Shown in pieces: positions 1 through 8,401 of a stretch of DNA of 51,155 nt. The stretch covers positions 1-51,155 of the forward strand of contig SVNM01000005.1 of the NCBI GenBank assembly GCA_015066875.1. The letters are read 5' to 3'. The DNA is from Ruminococcus sp. (GTDB taxonomy: Bacteria; Bacillota; Clostridia; Oscillospirales; Ruminococcaceae). A model generated the notes under the pieces. That model saw only the letters and a program-made list of their open reading frames with translations, was not told the DNA's origin and did not search any database. Numbering within the stretch: position 1 is the stretch's first letter; each line of letters starts with the position of its first letter. A program made the position numbers and the translations under genes.

Positions 1-38
1 ACAGTCGTATATCAATCTATTTAAGCGAAAAATCATAA
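1..38 (+). CDS. C-terminal end of an upstream solute-binding lipoprotein paralog (partial)
   Basis: Reading from base 3, the first bases encode S-R-I-S-I-Y-L-S-E-K-S and then TAA. The last ten residues match the C-termini of the next two genes, so this is the tail of a third member of the tandem lipoprotein array whose body lies left of the window. The stop lies 12 bases before the next ATG, with an AGGAGG ribosome binding site between them, so the array is probably one transcript. Confidence 0.8.
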   Translation, partial: SRISIYLSEKS

Positions 39-140
39 GGAGGAAAAACTATGAAAAACACAATTAGAAAAATTACAGCTCTGACTCTTGCGGTAATGAC
101 TCTCTGCGGTGGAGTGTCCTGTGGAAAGAATAAGCCTGAG
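9..140 (+). repeat. Gene-junction direct repeat, copy A (132 bp)
   Basis: This stretch covers the last codons of one lipoprotein gene, the 12-base spacer with AGGAGG, and the first 30 codons (signal peptide and lipobox) of the next. It is almost identical in sequence and equal in length to 1422-1553. A 3' fragment recurs at 2616-2645 at the end of the last array member. The central parts of the genes have diverged, so only the junctions are conserved. Confidence 0.85.
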
Positions 141-1451
141 GAAATAAGCGACTCACAGGAAAAAGAGGAGAATGTGGATACATCTGAAAAGGAAACGCTG
201 ACTATTGCGGTTACTGAGCAAATAAGCGATATCAGCGAATATGTAAGAAGATTCAATCTTAAGGACGAGCCGTATGAAATTAATCTGGTTAATTATTCAT
301 TGCTTTCAGAGGACAGCGACAATGAATTTTACAGCGATGCGTTTAATCAGCTGAAAATGGATCTTGTATCGGGCGAAAAGATAGATATGGTCATATTAAA
401 GCCTGAAGATATGTATGCAATGGCAAAAAACGGATATCTTGCTGATCTGTACGAAGTAATGGATAATAACGACGGACTGAAAAAGGAGGAATTTCTGCCA
501 AATGTTCTTGAGGGCCTTGAGTTTGAAGGAAAGCTTCCGGCTGTTTGTGAAAGCTTCTGGATATTAACTGCTGTTGCCAAGGAATCGAATATAGGCGGGG
601 ATATGGCGAACTGGACTCTTGATGAAGCTATTGATTTTTATAATTCCATTCCCGAAGATTCTGATTTGATTTACGAGATGTGGGCGAGTATGGAAGACGG
701 AGTTTTATGGGGAGGTAATACTCTTGAAAACTTTATTATGCGACGCATTGTACGTGACTGTATTGATTTACCGGGCGGAACCTGTGAATTCGGTGATACA
801 TTCCGTAAAGCAGTAGAATTCCTTGAAGGAAAGGATCTTGTAAAGAGCAACATTATTCAGGATCCGAATTCAGATGTCAATGTAAATGCGTGGTCGCTGA
901 TAAATGATAAAGCCTTTTTTAATTGTACGATGATTGCGGGCTTCAACGCATTTCTTACTCAGGAAGTATGCACAGTATTCGGCGGAGAGGATATAACATA
1001 TGTAGGCTATCCTTCCGAAAGTGGCTGTGGAGCTATAACAGAAGCAGGCATATTATGGGGAATTACAGCAAATTCGGAAATGAAAGATGAAGCCTGGGAT
1101 TTAATCTGTCAAAGACTTGAAAACGGCAATGATTCCGATGCTGTTCCCGTGCTTACAGAAAAGCTTGAAAAAGATGCCTCAAGTAAAGGAACTACAGATA
1201 ACTGGGCGCTCAGAAAGCCTCAGCAGTTGCCTTATCCCGAACAGGGTAAGCTTGTAACCATAAGCGATGAAACGGTGCAGAAAACACTTGATTATATAAA
1301 AAGCATCAGATTTGAGCCCTATTATGCTTCTGAAGCGGAAGCAATTGTCTGTGAGGAATATCATGCAGTTCTTGCTGGCGAGAAAACACTTGATGAATGT
1401 GTAGAGGTTCTTGAAAACAGAATATCAATCTATTTAAGTGAAAAGTCATAA
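51..1451 (+). CDS. Extracellular solute-binding lipoprotein, tandem paralog 1
   Basis: This 466-residue protein has a lysine-rich start, a hydrophobic signal segment and a lipobox-like G-G-V-S-C at residues 21-25, so it is probably a lipid-anchored surface protein. The body has the look of a type 1 extracellular solute-binding protein (ABC importer, sugar class): a periodic alpha/beta pattern, a segment resembling the 'GEKIDMVIL' strand that follows variable N-terminal strands, and C-terminal helices. No permease or ATPase lies beside it, so its partner transporter must be encoded elsewhere, or it acts as a free receptor. The AGGAGG site seven bases upstream supports the start. Its first 30 and last ten residues nearly match the next gene while the middle differs strongly. 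The ligand cannot be told from sequence. Confidence 0.75.
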   Translation: MKNTIRKITALTLAVMTLCGGVSCGKNKPEEISDSQEKEENVDTSEKETLTIAVTEQISDISEYVRRFNLKDEPYEINLVNYSLLSEDSDNEFYSDAFNQLKMDLVSGEKIDMVILKPEDMYAMAKNGYLADLYEVMDNNDGLKKEEFLPNVLEGLEFEGKLPAVCESFWILTAVAKESNIGGDMANWTLDEAIDFYNSIPEDSDLIYEMWASMEDGVLWGGNTLENFIMRRIVRDCIDLPGGTCEFGDTFRKAVEFLEGKDLVKSNIIQDPNSDVNVNAWSLINDKAFFNCTMIAGFNAFLTQEVCTVFGGEDITYVGYPSESGCGAITEAGILWGITANSEMKDEAWDLICQRLENGNDSDAVPVLTEKLEKDASSKGTTDNWALRKPQQLPYPEQGKLVTISDETVQKTLDYIKSIRFEPYYASEAEAIVCEEYHAVLAGEKTLDECVEVLENRISIYLSEKS

Positions 1452-1553
1452 GGAGGAATTACTATGAAAAACACCATAAGAAAAATTACAGCTCTCGCTC
1501 TTGCGGTGATGACTCTCTGCGGTGGAGTATCCTGCGGAAAGAATAAACCTGAG
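1422..1553 (+). repeat. Gene-junction direct repeat, copy B (132 bp)
   Basis: Second copy of the repeat at 9-140, with the same length and only scattered substitutions. It joins paralog 1 to paralog 2. The shared end sequence occurs again at 2616-2645 without a following gene start, marking the downstream end of the array. Confidence 0.85.
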
Positions 1554-2645
1554 GGAAAACAGCGTGTTAAGGTTGCGGTAAGCTATAAATCGCCTATGCT
1601 GTGCAGTGCGGTGGAACGCTACAACAGCACTCATGAAAACAGCGTTATTGAGCTTGTTGAATATGCTGATTCGGAAGATACGGAAGCAGAAAACACTGCT
1701 GACGATCTTTGCCTTGAAATTTCTGCGGGAGATTATCCCGATATTATCGACCTTTCAATTATTGATAACACTGAGCTTGACAGTATGGGAATGTGCACAG
1801 ACCTTTATCCTTTTCTTGATTCGGATGATGAACTTTCAAGAGAAAGCTTCTTTCCCGGAGTTTTTACTGCCTGTGAAAAGGAAGGAAAACTTATCTCTCT
1901 GCCTGTAGCCTATAAAACAATATCTGTTTCCGCAGGTAAATCAAAATTCTTCGAAGATTTCACAGAACTGGATAATGCGTACATTATGGAGCTTGCAGAA
2001 AAATATCCGGATAAGCTGTTGTCTCCCTTTCATACAAATTCCTCGGTTTTTATTTTCGGTCTATTTGATTTAAATCAATTTATCGACTATGAAAACTACA
2101 CCTGTAATTTCAACAGTGAGGAGTTTATCGATATACTTGAATTCTGCAGTCAGTATCCTGCTGAAGTTGAGTTCCTTACCACTCCCGATGAGAATATACT
2201 CACCGATAAGGCACTTATCCACTCGTTTCAGGTAAATATCTTTACAAATCCTGATTTCAAAAAAACGTTCGGCGATGAGGAATATACTGTTCTTGAAACG
2301 AATTTCCATTATGGTATACGTCTGGCAATTACCGAGAGCTGTCCCGACAAGAATATTGCATGGGATTTTATAAGTGAGGTGTATAATGTTGAATCGGGTG
2401 ATGATTTTCCTGTAACCGTAAAACAATTTGAGGCAATGAGGGATTCCTTCGTCACACAGCAACAGTATGATTTTGCTTATGACATACTCAGCAGGACTGA
2501 CGGGTTTACGGAAGCTGTCAGTGATGATATAGCAATAATCATATCAGAAGAAACTGACGAGTGCTTCAACGGCGGAACTTCTCCGCAGGAATGTGCGGAA
2601 ATTATTCAGAATCGTATATCAATCTATTTAAGTGAAAAGTCATAA
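1464..2645 (+). CDS. Extracellular solute-binding lipoprotein, tandem paralog 2
   Basis: This 393-residue lipoprotein is the last member of the array. Residues 1-30 (signal peptide, lipobox-like V-S-C, then G-K-N-K-P-E) and the final R-I-S-I-Y-L-S-E-K-S are nearly identical to paralog 1. The rest is shorter and only distantly similar, keeping common anchors such as the segment around 'PFLDSDDELSRESFFPGVF' (compare 'KKEEFLPNVL' in paralog 1) and 'EKEGKLISLP'. The start follows an AGGAGG site after a 12-base gap, consistent with co-transcription. It is presumed to bind an oligosaccharide or other solute outside the membrane. No transport partner is adjacent. Confidence 0.75.
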   Translation: MKNTIRKITALALAVMTLCGGVSCGKNKPEGKQRVKVAVSYKSPMLCSAVERYNSTHENSVIELVEYADSEDTEAENTADDLCLEISAGDYPDIIDLSIIDNTELDSMGMCTDLYPFLDSDDELSRESFFPGVFTACEKEGKLISLPVAYKTISVSAGKSKFFEDFTELDNAYIMELAEKYPDKLLSPFHTNSSVFIFGLFDLNQFIDYENYTCNFNSEEFIDILEFCSQYPAEVEFLTTPDENILTDKALIHSFQVNIFTNPDFKKTFGDEEYTVLETNFHYGIRLAITESCPDKNIAWDFISEVYNVESGDDFPVTVKQFEAMRDSFVTQQQYDFAYDILSRTDGFTEAVSDDIAIIISEETDECFNGGTSPQECAEIIQNRISIYLSEKS

Positions 2646-2713
2646 ATTAAGTAAAAAGCAACTAATTAATCCTCCTTTGTTTAGTAAAATGTGTAATAAT
2701 CGTCATAGATTTA

Positions 2714-2742
2714 TTGACACAGAAAGGAAAAATTGCTATAAT
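2714..2742 (+). promoter_or_regulatory. Consensus sigma-70-type promoter of the GH26 gene
   Basis: TTGACA at 2714-2719 and TATAAT at 2737-2742 are separated by exactly 17 bases, a perfect consensus. Transcription should start near 2749, giving a leader of about 45 nt with AAGGAGGG before the ATG at 2795. The box also rules out the longer open frame that would begin at the TTG of the -35 element. Confidence 0.85.
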
Positions 2743-2794
2743 TAAAGTGTATTTTAATGTTTCTTTAACGGAAATTTTAAGGAGGGTATTATTT

Positions 2795-4861
2795 ATGAAC
2801 AGTAAAATCAAACGACTCCTCTCAGGTTTTACAGCTTCATTGATTGCAGTTTCTGCGATGGCTTCTTTAAGCAGTTCGTTTTATGCTGCAGAACCCGGTG
2901 AAGTAATCTTCCAGGGCGAATGTGAAGACTTTGAGGACGTGGAAAAGGTCTGGACATCTATCTATGAGAATGAGACTCCCGGCTATTCAGGAGAAGGCTT
3001 TGCCTATGTGACAGGCTCAGGCTATACCGCAACGGTTACAGCTCCTGAGGACGGAATGTATGAAATTTATTTCAGATATATCCAGATTCTCGATTCAACA
3101 AGCCGTTTCCAGACTATCTCAGTAAACGGTGTTGAGTATTCAACTTACTTCCCATATGCAAGAGAGTGGACAGATATCTCCTTTGGTCAGGTAAGACTCA
3201 AGAAAGGCGAAAACACTATCCAGTTCCTCAATAAATACGGTTATGCTGCAATTGATACAATGACTGTATCAAAGGCTGAAAAGACCGATTACGCAAAGGC
3301 TACAGGCGAAACCTGTGATCCCGATGCTACTCCCGAAACAAAGGCTCTTATGAAATATCTCAAGAGCGTTTACGGCGAGCATATCATCTCAGGACAGCAG
3401 GAGGTTTACGGTGGCGGAAGCAGTATGCATCAGGAATCAATTTCTCTGACATATAACGCGTCTGCAGGTACACTGACAGACAGCTCCGGTACTGAGTATA
3501 CCTTTACCGAGGATGAAATCGACACAGCTGATGACGGTTCAAGCTTTGTATGGAACTGCTACAGCCCCGAAGGTAAGAAGTATACTTACAATACACAGAA
3601 CAGAAACTACAGCCATACAAACTATGACCTTGAGTTTGAGTATCTTAACGAGCTTTCAGGCGAATTTCCTGCTATCAGAGGCTTTGATATTATGAACTCC
3701 AACCCGCTTTACGGCTGGGAGGACGGCACTACTGAGCGTGTTATCGACTGGGTAAACAACCGTGGCGGTATCGCAACAATGTGCTGGCACTTCAATGTTC
3801 CTGTTGATTTCAGCACTTATGATGTGGGCGATGCCCTTGACTGGCAGTCTTGCACATACAACGAAAAGACAAACTTCAGCGTTGCAAACGCTCTTACAGA
3901 GGGTACTGAGGAAAACGAGTTCCTTGACCTTTGCATCGAGCACGTTGCAAAACAGCTTCTTATAATTCAGGATGCAGGCGTTCCTGTTATGTTCCGTCCC
4001 TTCCACGAAGCTGAGGGTAACGGCGGTCTTGACGGTAAGGGTGCATGGTTCTGGTGGGCTAAGGAAGGCGCAGAAACCTATAAAGAGCTCTGGAAGTACC
4101 TTTACAATTCTCTTACAAACGATTACGGACTCCATAACCTTATCTGGGTTCAGAACCTCTATGCATGGTCTGAGGAATCAGCACAGTGGTATCCCGGTGA
4201 TGAGTATGTTGATATCGTAGGCTACGATAAGTACAATACACAGTATAACCGTCACGATGGCCTTACAAGCGGACCTAACGAGGACGCTGAGCGCAGACTC
4301 TTCAAGACACTTTACGATCACGTTGACGGCAGAAAGATCGTTGCTATGCCTGAGAACGATACTGTTCCCAGCCTTGAAAATATGCTTATCGAGGACGCAG
4401 GCTGGCTCTATTTCTGTATCTGGTACGATAACGGACAGCAGAACTTCGTAAGCGGTACTGATTATCAGAATCCTGAGACTCTTAAGGAGCTTTATCAGAG
4501 CGATTACTGTATCACTCTTGATGAGCTTCCTGAGGACCTTTACGTTTACAGCGGTGAGGATATCGAGCCTACAACCACAACAACTACTGCTACAGATCCC
4601 GACACAACAACTACTACAACTACAACAACAGAAATTCCTGACGGAGTAGTTTACGGCGACGCAGACCTTGACGGCGATGTTAAGATGAACGACGTTATCA
4701 AGATTATGGCTCACGCAAGCAATGCCGAGGCTTATCCTCTTGAGGACGAAGCTAAGAATAACTGTGACGTATATCAGCGCGGAGACGGTATCACCCTCTC
4801 AGATGCACTTTCAATTCAGAAGAAGGTTGCTCAGATTATCGATACTCTTCCCGAATCCTGA
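2795..4861 (+). CDS. Cellulosomal endo-beta-mannanase: CBM35-GH26-dockerin
   Basis: This secreted 688-residue enzyme is predicted to hydrolyse beta-1,4-mannan while docked to the cellulosome scaffold. In order: signal peptide (about 1-32); a CBM35-like beta-sandwich (about 35-160, from 'VIFQGECEDF' to 'YAAIDTMTVSKAE'); a GH26 catalytic barrel (about 165-560); a Thr/Pro linker (about 591-619); and a dockerin (620-688). In the barrel, the acid/base candidate is E405 in 'FRPFHEAEG' and the nucleophile candidate is E520 in 'MPEND'; the closing strand is 'WLYFCIWYDN'. The dockerin loops are DADLDGDVKMND and the longer DVYQRGDGITLSD. ATG 2795 is chosen because it follows AAGGAGGG and a consensus promoter occupies the upstream in-frame region. 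The gene ends in tandem stops TGA-TAA. A hairpin follows, so it is probably monocistronic. Confidence 0.9.
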   Translation: MNSKIKRLLSGFTASLIAVSAMASLSSSFYAAEPGEVIFQGECEDFEDVEKVWTSIYENETPGYSGEGFAYVTGSGYTATVTAPEDGMYEIYFRYIQILDSTSRFQTISVNGVEYSTYFPYAREWTDISFGQVRLKKGENTIQFLNKYGYAAIDTMTVSKAEKTDYAKATGETCDPDATPETKALMKYLKSVYGEHIISGQQEVYGGGSSMHQESISLTYNASAGTLTDSSGTEYTFTEDEIDTADDGSSFVWNCYSPEGKKYTYNTQNRNYSHTNYDLEFEYLNELSGEFPAIRGFDIMNSNPLYGWEDGTTERVIDWVNNRGGIATMCWHFNVPVDFSTYDVGDALDWQSCTYNEKTNFSVANALTEGTEENEFLDLCIEHVAKQLLIIQDAGVPVMFRPFHEAEGNGGLDGKGAWFWWAKEGAETYKELWKYLYNSLTNDYGLHNLIWVQNLYAWSEESAQWYPGDEYVDIVGYDKYNTQYNRHDGLTSGPNEDAERRLFKTLYDHVDGRKIVAMPENDTVPSLENMLIEDAGWLYFCIWYDNGQQNFVSGTDYQNPETLKELYQSDYCITLDELPEDLYVYSGEDIEPTTTTTTATDPDTTTTTTTTTEIPDGVVYGDADLDGDVKMNDVIKIMAHASNAEAYPLEDEAKNNCDVYQRGDGITLSDALSIQKKVAQIIDTLPES

Positions 4862-4880
4862 TAAATCAATCTAAATGACA

Positions 4881-4931
4881 AAACAGCAGATGCCTTTACT
4901 TTATTTTCAGATAAACAGGTGTCTGCTGTTT
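4881..4931 (+). terminator. Hairpin between the two dockerin genes
   Basis: Bases 4881-4895 pair with 4917-4931 in a 15-bp stem (two G-U pairs, the core being AAACAGCAGA with its complement) around a 21-base loop. There is no good T-run after it, so it may be a weak terminator or a processing/stability element between the GH26 gene and the next dockerin gene. Confidence 0.55.
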
Positions 4932-4964
4932 ATCATAAATAAATAACGAAAGGAAAATGTAATT

Positions 4965-7136
4965 ATGTTTCAGAGAAACAAAAAGTTCATAGCTTCTGCA
5001 GTGAGTGCGGCTTTGATCTGCTCAGCTATGACCTCTCCTCTGGGAATTTCTCCTCTCAAAACAGAAATCCCGGAAGAAAATCCCTCTATGATTACAGCTG
5101 AAGCAGCAAGCGAAGTCATTACAGTTGACGATATGCCTACTGAGTATGAGTATGCTGCACAGTGGATCTGGGAAAACAGAATTATGGCCGAAGGTTCTAC
5201 AGGAAGTGCGTCAAAGAGATACAATATTTTCTTTGACCAGATCGTTGACGGCAAGGGTACACTCAACTATGTTGTAAGATGGCATTCAACAAAAACTATT
5301 ACCCTTGAACAGCGCCGTAACCTTGAGGTTGCTGTCGGTGAATGTATCAATGCCTGGACAGACTGGCTTGTGGGATACGAAAACTGGCCTTATCAGGAAA
5401 TCGATGTAAATATCGTAGGTTGGGCAGTAACCAATCCCTCACTCCTTCTTGATCTTCAGCCTGATGAAATCGTATATACAGATACTGTAGAGTACGTTAT
5501 TCAGCCCGGCGAAAGCAGTGAAATTCCCACAACTATGGCAAATGCTCCTACCGAGCTTTCAAGATTTGATCACTTCTGGGACGAAAATTATGAGTATCCC
5601 GGCGGACTTGACAAGCGCTTTGACCAGTATATCTGGGCAACACAGGGCTTTCCGGATTACGGCGGATGCGGTGGCGACTGGGGCCAGAGACTTTCAGACA
5701 CATACTATATCGGTATCGCAGAAGGCACAAGCTCTAAGCACGTTCAGATCCACGAAGTAGGTCACGGCTTCGGTATCACCGATTTCTACGGCGGAGAAGG
5801 CGAGTCAGACGGTTATCCACCCGGAGGCTTCCCCGGAAACGGCACTTCAATTATGATGGCGGGTTCATCATCTGAAATCACTGACTTTGATGGCTGGCTC
5901 CTCAGATATATGTGGACTCAGATCAAGGACGAGGAAGGCAGATTTGATATAGAATCTGCTCAGACCACTACAACCACTACTACCACAACAACTACTACCA
6001 CAGAGACTACAACCACAACTACAACAACCACAACAACTCCCATAGGTGATGTTGTGACAGAAGAGGCTGAGGTTTCTGTTGATGAAAACGGCAACTGGGT
6101 GTTCAATGCAAACGGAGCTGACTACGCAGAGGTTTACTTTGAGTCAGAGCCTTATGCAGGCGCAAACGGAGCTCTCGGATACTGGGACGGCGAGTGGTTA
6201 CAGCCCGGTTGGGAAGGCACCTGTGATGAAAACGGTTCGCTTATGGTTCCTGTAAGCTTTGAAGGCGAAGTAGGCGAAGTTCAGGTACAGAAGTACTGGT
6301 CAGGTGTCTGGGACAATACAGCTCAGGATATGATTGATGTGGATATGACAGTAGCAAAGGTAATTCTTTACTACGGAGATGTTGAAACTACAACTACCAC
6401 AACTACAACAACAGCTCCTGTTCCGGAACAGGGTACAGTTGAGGCTGAGGTTACTGTTGATGATTGGGGCAACTGGGTATTCAATGCAAACAAGGCTGTT
6501 TCAGCTGATATCTACTTTGCTTCTGAGCCTTATGCAGGCGCAAACGGAGCTCTTGGATACTGGGACGGCGAGTGGCTCCAGCCCACATGGGAAGGTACCT
6601 GCGATGAAAACGGCGAGCTTGTTGTTTCAGTAGACTTCAACAGCGAGGTTGGCGATGTAACAGTAAGCAAGTACTGGTCAGGAGTATGGGACAGCGCTAC
6701 AGGAGATACCATCGACTGTGATATGACAGTAGCAAAGGTAGTTCTTTACTATGGCGAAAAGGAAACCACAACTACCACCACTACTACTACTACTACAACC
6801 ACTACTACTACCACAACTACAACAACTACTACCACAACAACTACTACAACTCCCGAAGATACAACTACAACTACTACCACTACAACAACTACAACACCTC
6901 CTGTAATCGACGTAACACTTTACGGCGATGCTGACCTTGACGGACAGGTAAAGATGTCTGACGTTATCAAGATTATGTGCCACGCAAGCAATCGTGACGC
7001 ATTCCCTCTTGAAGCACAGGCAGAATTCAACTGTGATGTTTATCAGAGAGGCGACGGAGTTGACCTTTCAGATGCACTTTCAATTCAGAAAAAGGTCGCA
7101 CAGCTTATTGATACACTTCCCGAATCAGTAATGTAA
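4965..7136 (+). CDS. Cellulosomal zinc-metallopeptidase-like protein with duplicated modules and dockerin
   Basis: This secreted 723-residue protein has a signal-like N-terminus, then a domain of about 300 residues with HEVGHGFGITD at 263-273. That is the zinc motif HExxHxxGxxD (H263, E264, H267, D273), seen in metzincin-like peptidases; similar domains occur in fungal proteins annotated as cellulose-binding. A Thr linker follows, then two homologous modules of about 110 residues (about 362-473 and 486-598). Both contain 'GANGALGYWDGEWLQP' and end in 'MTVAKV(I/V)LYYG', and they look like aromatic-rich binding domains. A tract of about 30 threonines and a dockerin (650-723, loops DADLDGQVKMSD and DVYQRGDGVDLSD) complete it. 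The dockerin closely matches that of the GH26 enzyme, so both should use the same cohesin type. Peptidase activity and module ligand are inferred. The ATG is preceded by GAAAGGA. Confidence 0.8.
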   Translation: MFQRNKKFIASAVSAALICSAMTSPLGISPLKTEIPEENPSMITAEAASEVITVDDMPTEYEYAAQWIWENRIMAEGSTGSASKRYNIFFDQIVDGKGTLNYVVRWHSTKTITLEQRRNLEVAVGECINAWTDWLVGYENWPYQEIDVNIVGWAVTNPSLLLDLQPDEIVYTDTVEYVIQPGESSEIPTTMANAPTELSRFDHFWDENYEYPGGLDKRFDQYIWATQGFPDYGGCGGDWGQRLSDTYYIGIAEGTSSKHVQIHEVGHGFGITDFYGGEGESDGYPPGGFPGNGTSIMMAGSSSEITDFDGWLLRYMWTQIKDEEGRFDIESAQTTTTTTTTTTTTTETTTTTTTTTTTPIGDVVTEEAEVSVDENGNWVFNANGADYAEVYFESEPYAGANGALGYWDGEWLQPGWEGTCDENGSLMVPVSFEGEVGEVQVQKYWSGVWDNTAQDMIDVDMTVAKVILYYGDVETTTTTTTTTAPVPEQGTVEAEVTVDDWGNWVFNANKAVSADIYFASEPYAGANGALGYWDGEWLQPTWEGTCDENGELVVSVDFNSEVGDVTVSKYWSGVWDSATGDTIDCDMTVAKVVLYYGEKETTTTTTTTTTTTTTTTTTTTTTTTTTTTTPEDTTTTTTTTTTTTPPVIDVTLYGDADLDGQVKMSDVIKIMCHASNRDAFPLEAQAEFNCDVYQRGDGVDLSDALSIQKKVAQLIDTLPESVM

Positions 7137-7156
7137 TACACAACCGGATAGATAAT

Positions 7157-7186
7157 CAGGCTATCAGAGCTTGCTCTGATAGCCTG
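7157..7186 (+). terminator. Hairpin terminator after the metallopeptidase gene
   Basis: A perfect inverted repeat lies 20 bases after the stop: CAGGCTATCAGAGC and its complement in 7157-7170 and 7173-7186. It is followed by a T-containing stretch (TATCTGTCTG) rather than a clean T-run. It separates the cellulosomal gene from sbcD. Confidence 0.75.
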
Positions 7187-7276
7187 TATCTGTCTGATAC
7201 TGTTTGCTTTAATTGTTATAGGCTTGTTTTATAAGGACTAAAGGAAATAGTATTAAATAAAAATAGGAGTGATAAA

Positions 7277-8401
7277 ATGAGAATACTTCATACTTCAGAC
7301 CTTCATATAGGAAAAAGGCTCAATGATGTAAATCTTATTGAGGACCAGAAATACGTTCTTGAGCAGATAATTAATATTGCTGAAAATCAGAAATGCGACG
7401 CTGTGATTATTGCGGGAGACGTTTACGATAAAAGTAATCCTTCTGCAGAGGCTATGACGCTTTTCAATGATTTTATCATGAGCCTCAGCGAGAGGAAAAT
7501 CCCTGTGTATATTATCAGCGGAAATCACGATTCACAGGAAAGAGTTGCCTATTTTTCGGGATTTGCCAGAAATATGGGAGTCTATATCTCAGATGGCTGT
7601 AAAGAGACTCCGGATGTTTACACTCTTGAGGACGAGTACGGAAAAGTCAATATCTGTCTTCTTCCGTTTATAAAGCCTGTTGAGGCAAGAAGAATTCTTC
7701 CCGACAGAAAAATCGAAACTTATGAGGACGCTGTGAGAGAGCTTATCTCAAACGTAGAAATTAATGAGTCAGAGCGCAATATAATGGTGTGTCATCAGTA
7801 TGTAACGGGAGCATCGCTTTGTGATTCTGAGGAGCTTGCCATAGGCGGTCTTGATAACATCTCTGCAGAGCTTTTTGATAAGTTTGATTACGTTGCTATG
7901 GGACATATTCACGGTCCGCAGAAAATCAAACGCGAGACTCTCCGCTACAGCGGTTCACCGCTTAAGTACTCTTTTTCAGAGGCAAATCACAAAAAATCAG
8001 TTACCATAGCAGATTTCAAAGAAAAGGGAGAAATTACAGTAACTACTGCACCTCTTGAGCTTCTTCACGACGTAAGAGAGGTAAAGGGCGGTCTTGTTCA
8101 GCTTATGGATATGCCCTATTCAGAGGATTATGTGAGAGTTACCGTTACCGATGAAAATGTCGTGCCCGATGCGAGAATATCGCTTCTTACTGTTTTCCCG
8201 AATATGATGAAGTTTGCGGTAGAGAACTCCAAAACCGCAGGACAGGCCGAGGAGATCGAGCTGAGCTCAGTTGAGGACAGAAGTCCGACAGAGCTTTTCT
8301 GCGATTTTTATAAGTTTGTCAATAATAACGAGCCTCCCACACAGGAGCATATAGCGCTGTTCAACGAGGCAATGGAAGGGCTTGGTGAAGATAAGAAATG
8401 A
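7277..8401 (+). CDS. sbcD: Exonuclease SbcCD, nuclease subunit SbcD
   Basis: This 374-residue Mre11-type phosphoesterase is the nuclease half of the SbcCD complex, which cleaves hairpins and trims DNA ends. Metal-binding motifs are visible in order: 'LHTSDLHIGK' at the N-terminus, 'VIIAGDVYD', 'ISGNHDS', 'VCHQYV' and 'MGHIHGPQ'. The length is normal for the family. The stop overlaps the sbcC start (ATGA), so the subunits are translationally coupled. An AGGAG-type site precedes the ATG. Confidence 0.96.
   Translation: MRILHTSDLHIGKRLNDVNLIEDQKYVLEQIINIAENQKCDAVIIAGDVYDKSNPSAEAMTLFNDFIMSLSERKIPVYIISGNHDSQERVAYFSGFARNMGVYISDGCKETPDVYTLEDEYGKVNICLLPFIKPVEARRILPDRKIETYEDAVRELISNVEINESERNIMVCHQYVTGASLCDSEELAIGGLDNISAELFDKFDYVAMGHIHGPQKIKRETLRYSGSPLKYSFSEANHKKSVTIADFKEKGEITVTTAPLELLHDVREVKGGLVQLMDMPYSEDYVRVTVTDENVVPDARISLLTVFPNMMKFAVENSKTAGQAEEIELSSVEDRSPTELFCDFYKFVNNNEPPTQEHIALFNEAMEGLGEDKK

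Noticed and set aside
2714..2794. N-terminal extension of the GH26 protein starting at TTG 2714
   Set aside because: The TTG is the -35 box of a perfect promoter; the ATG at 2795 has AAGGAGGG and starts a proper signal peptide.
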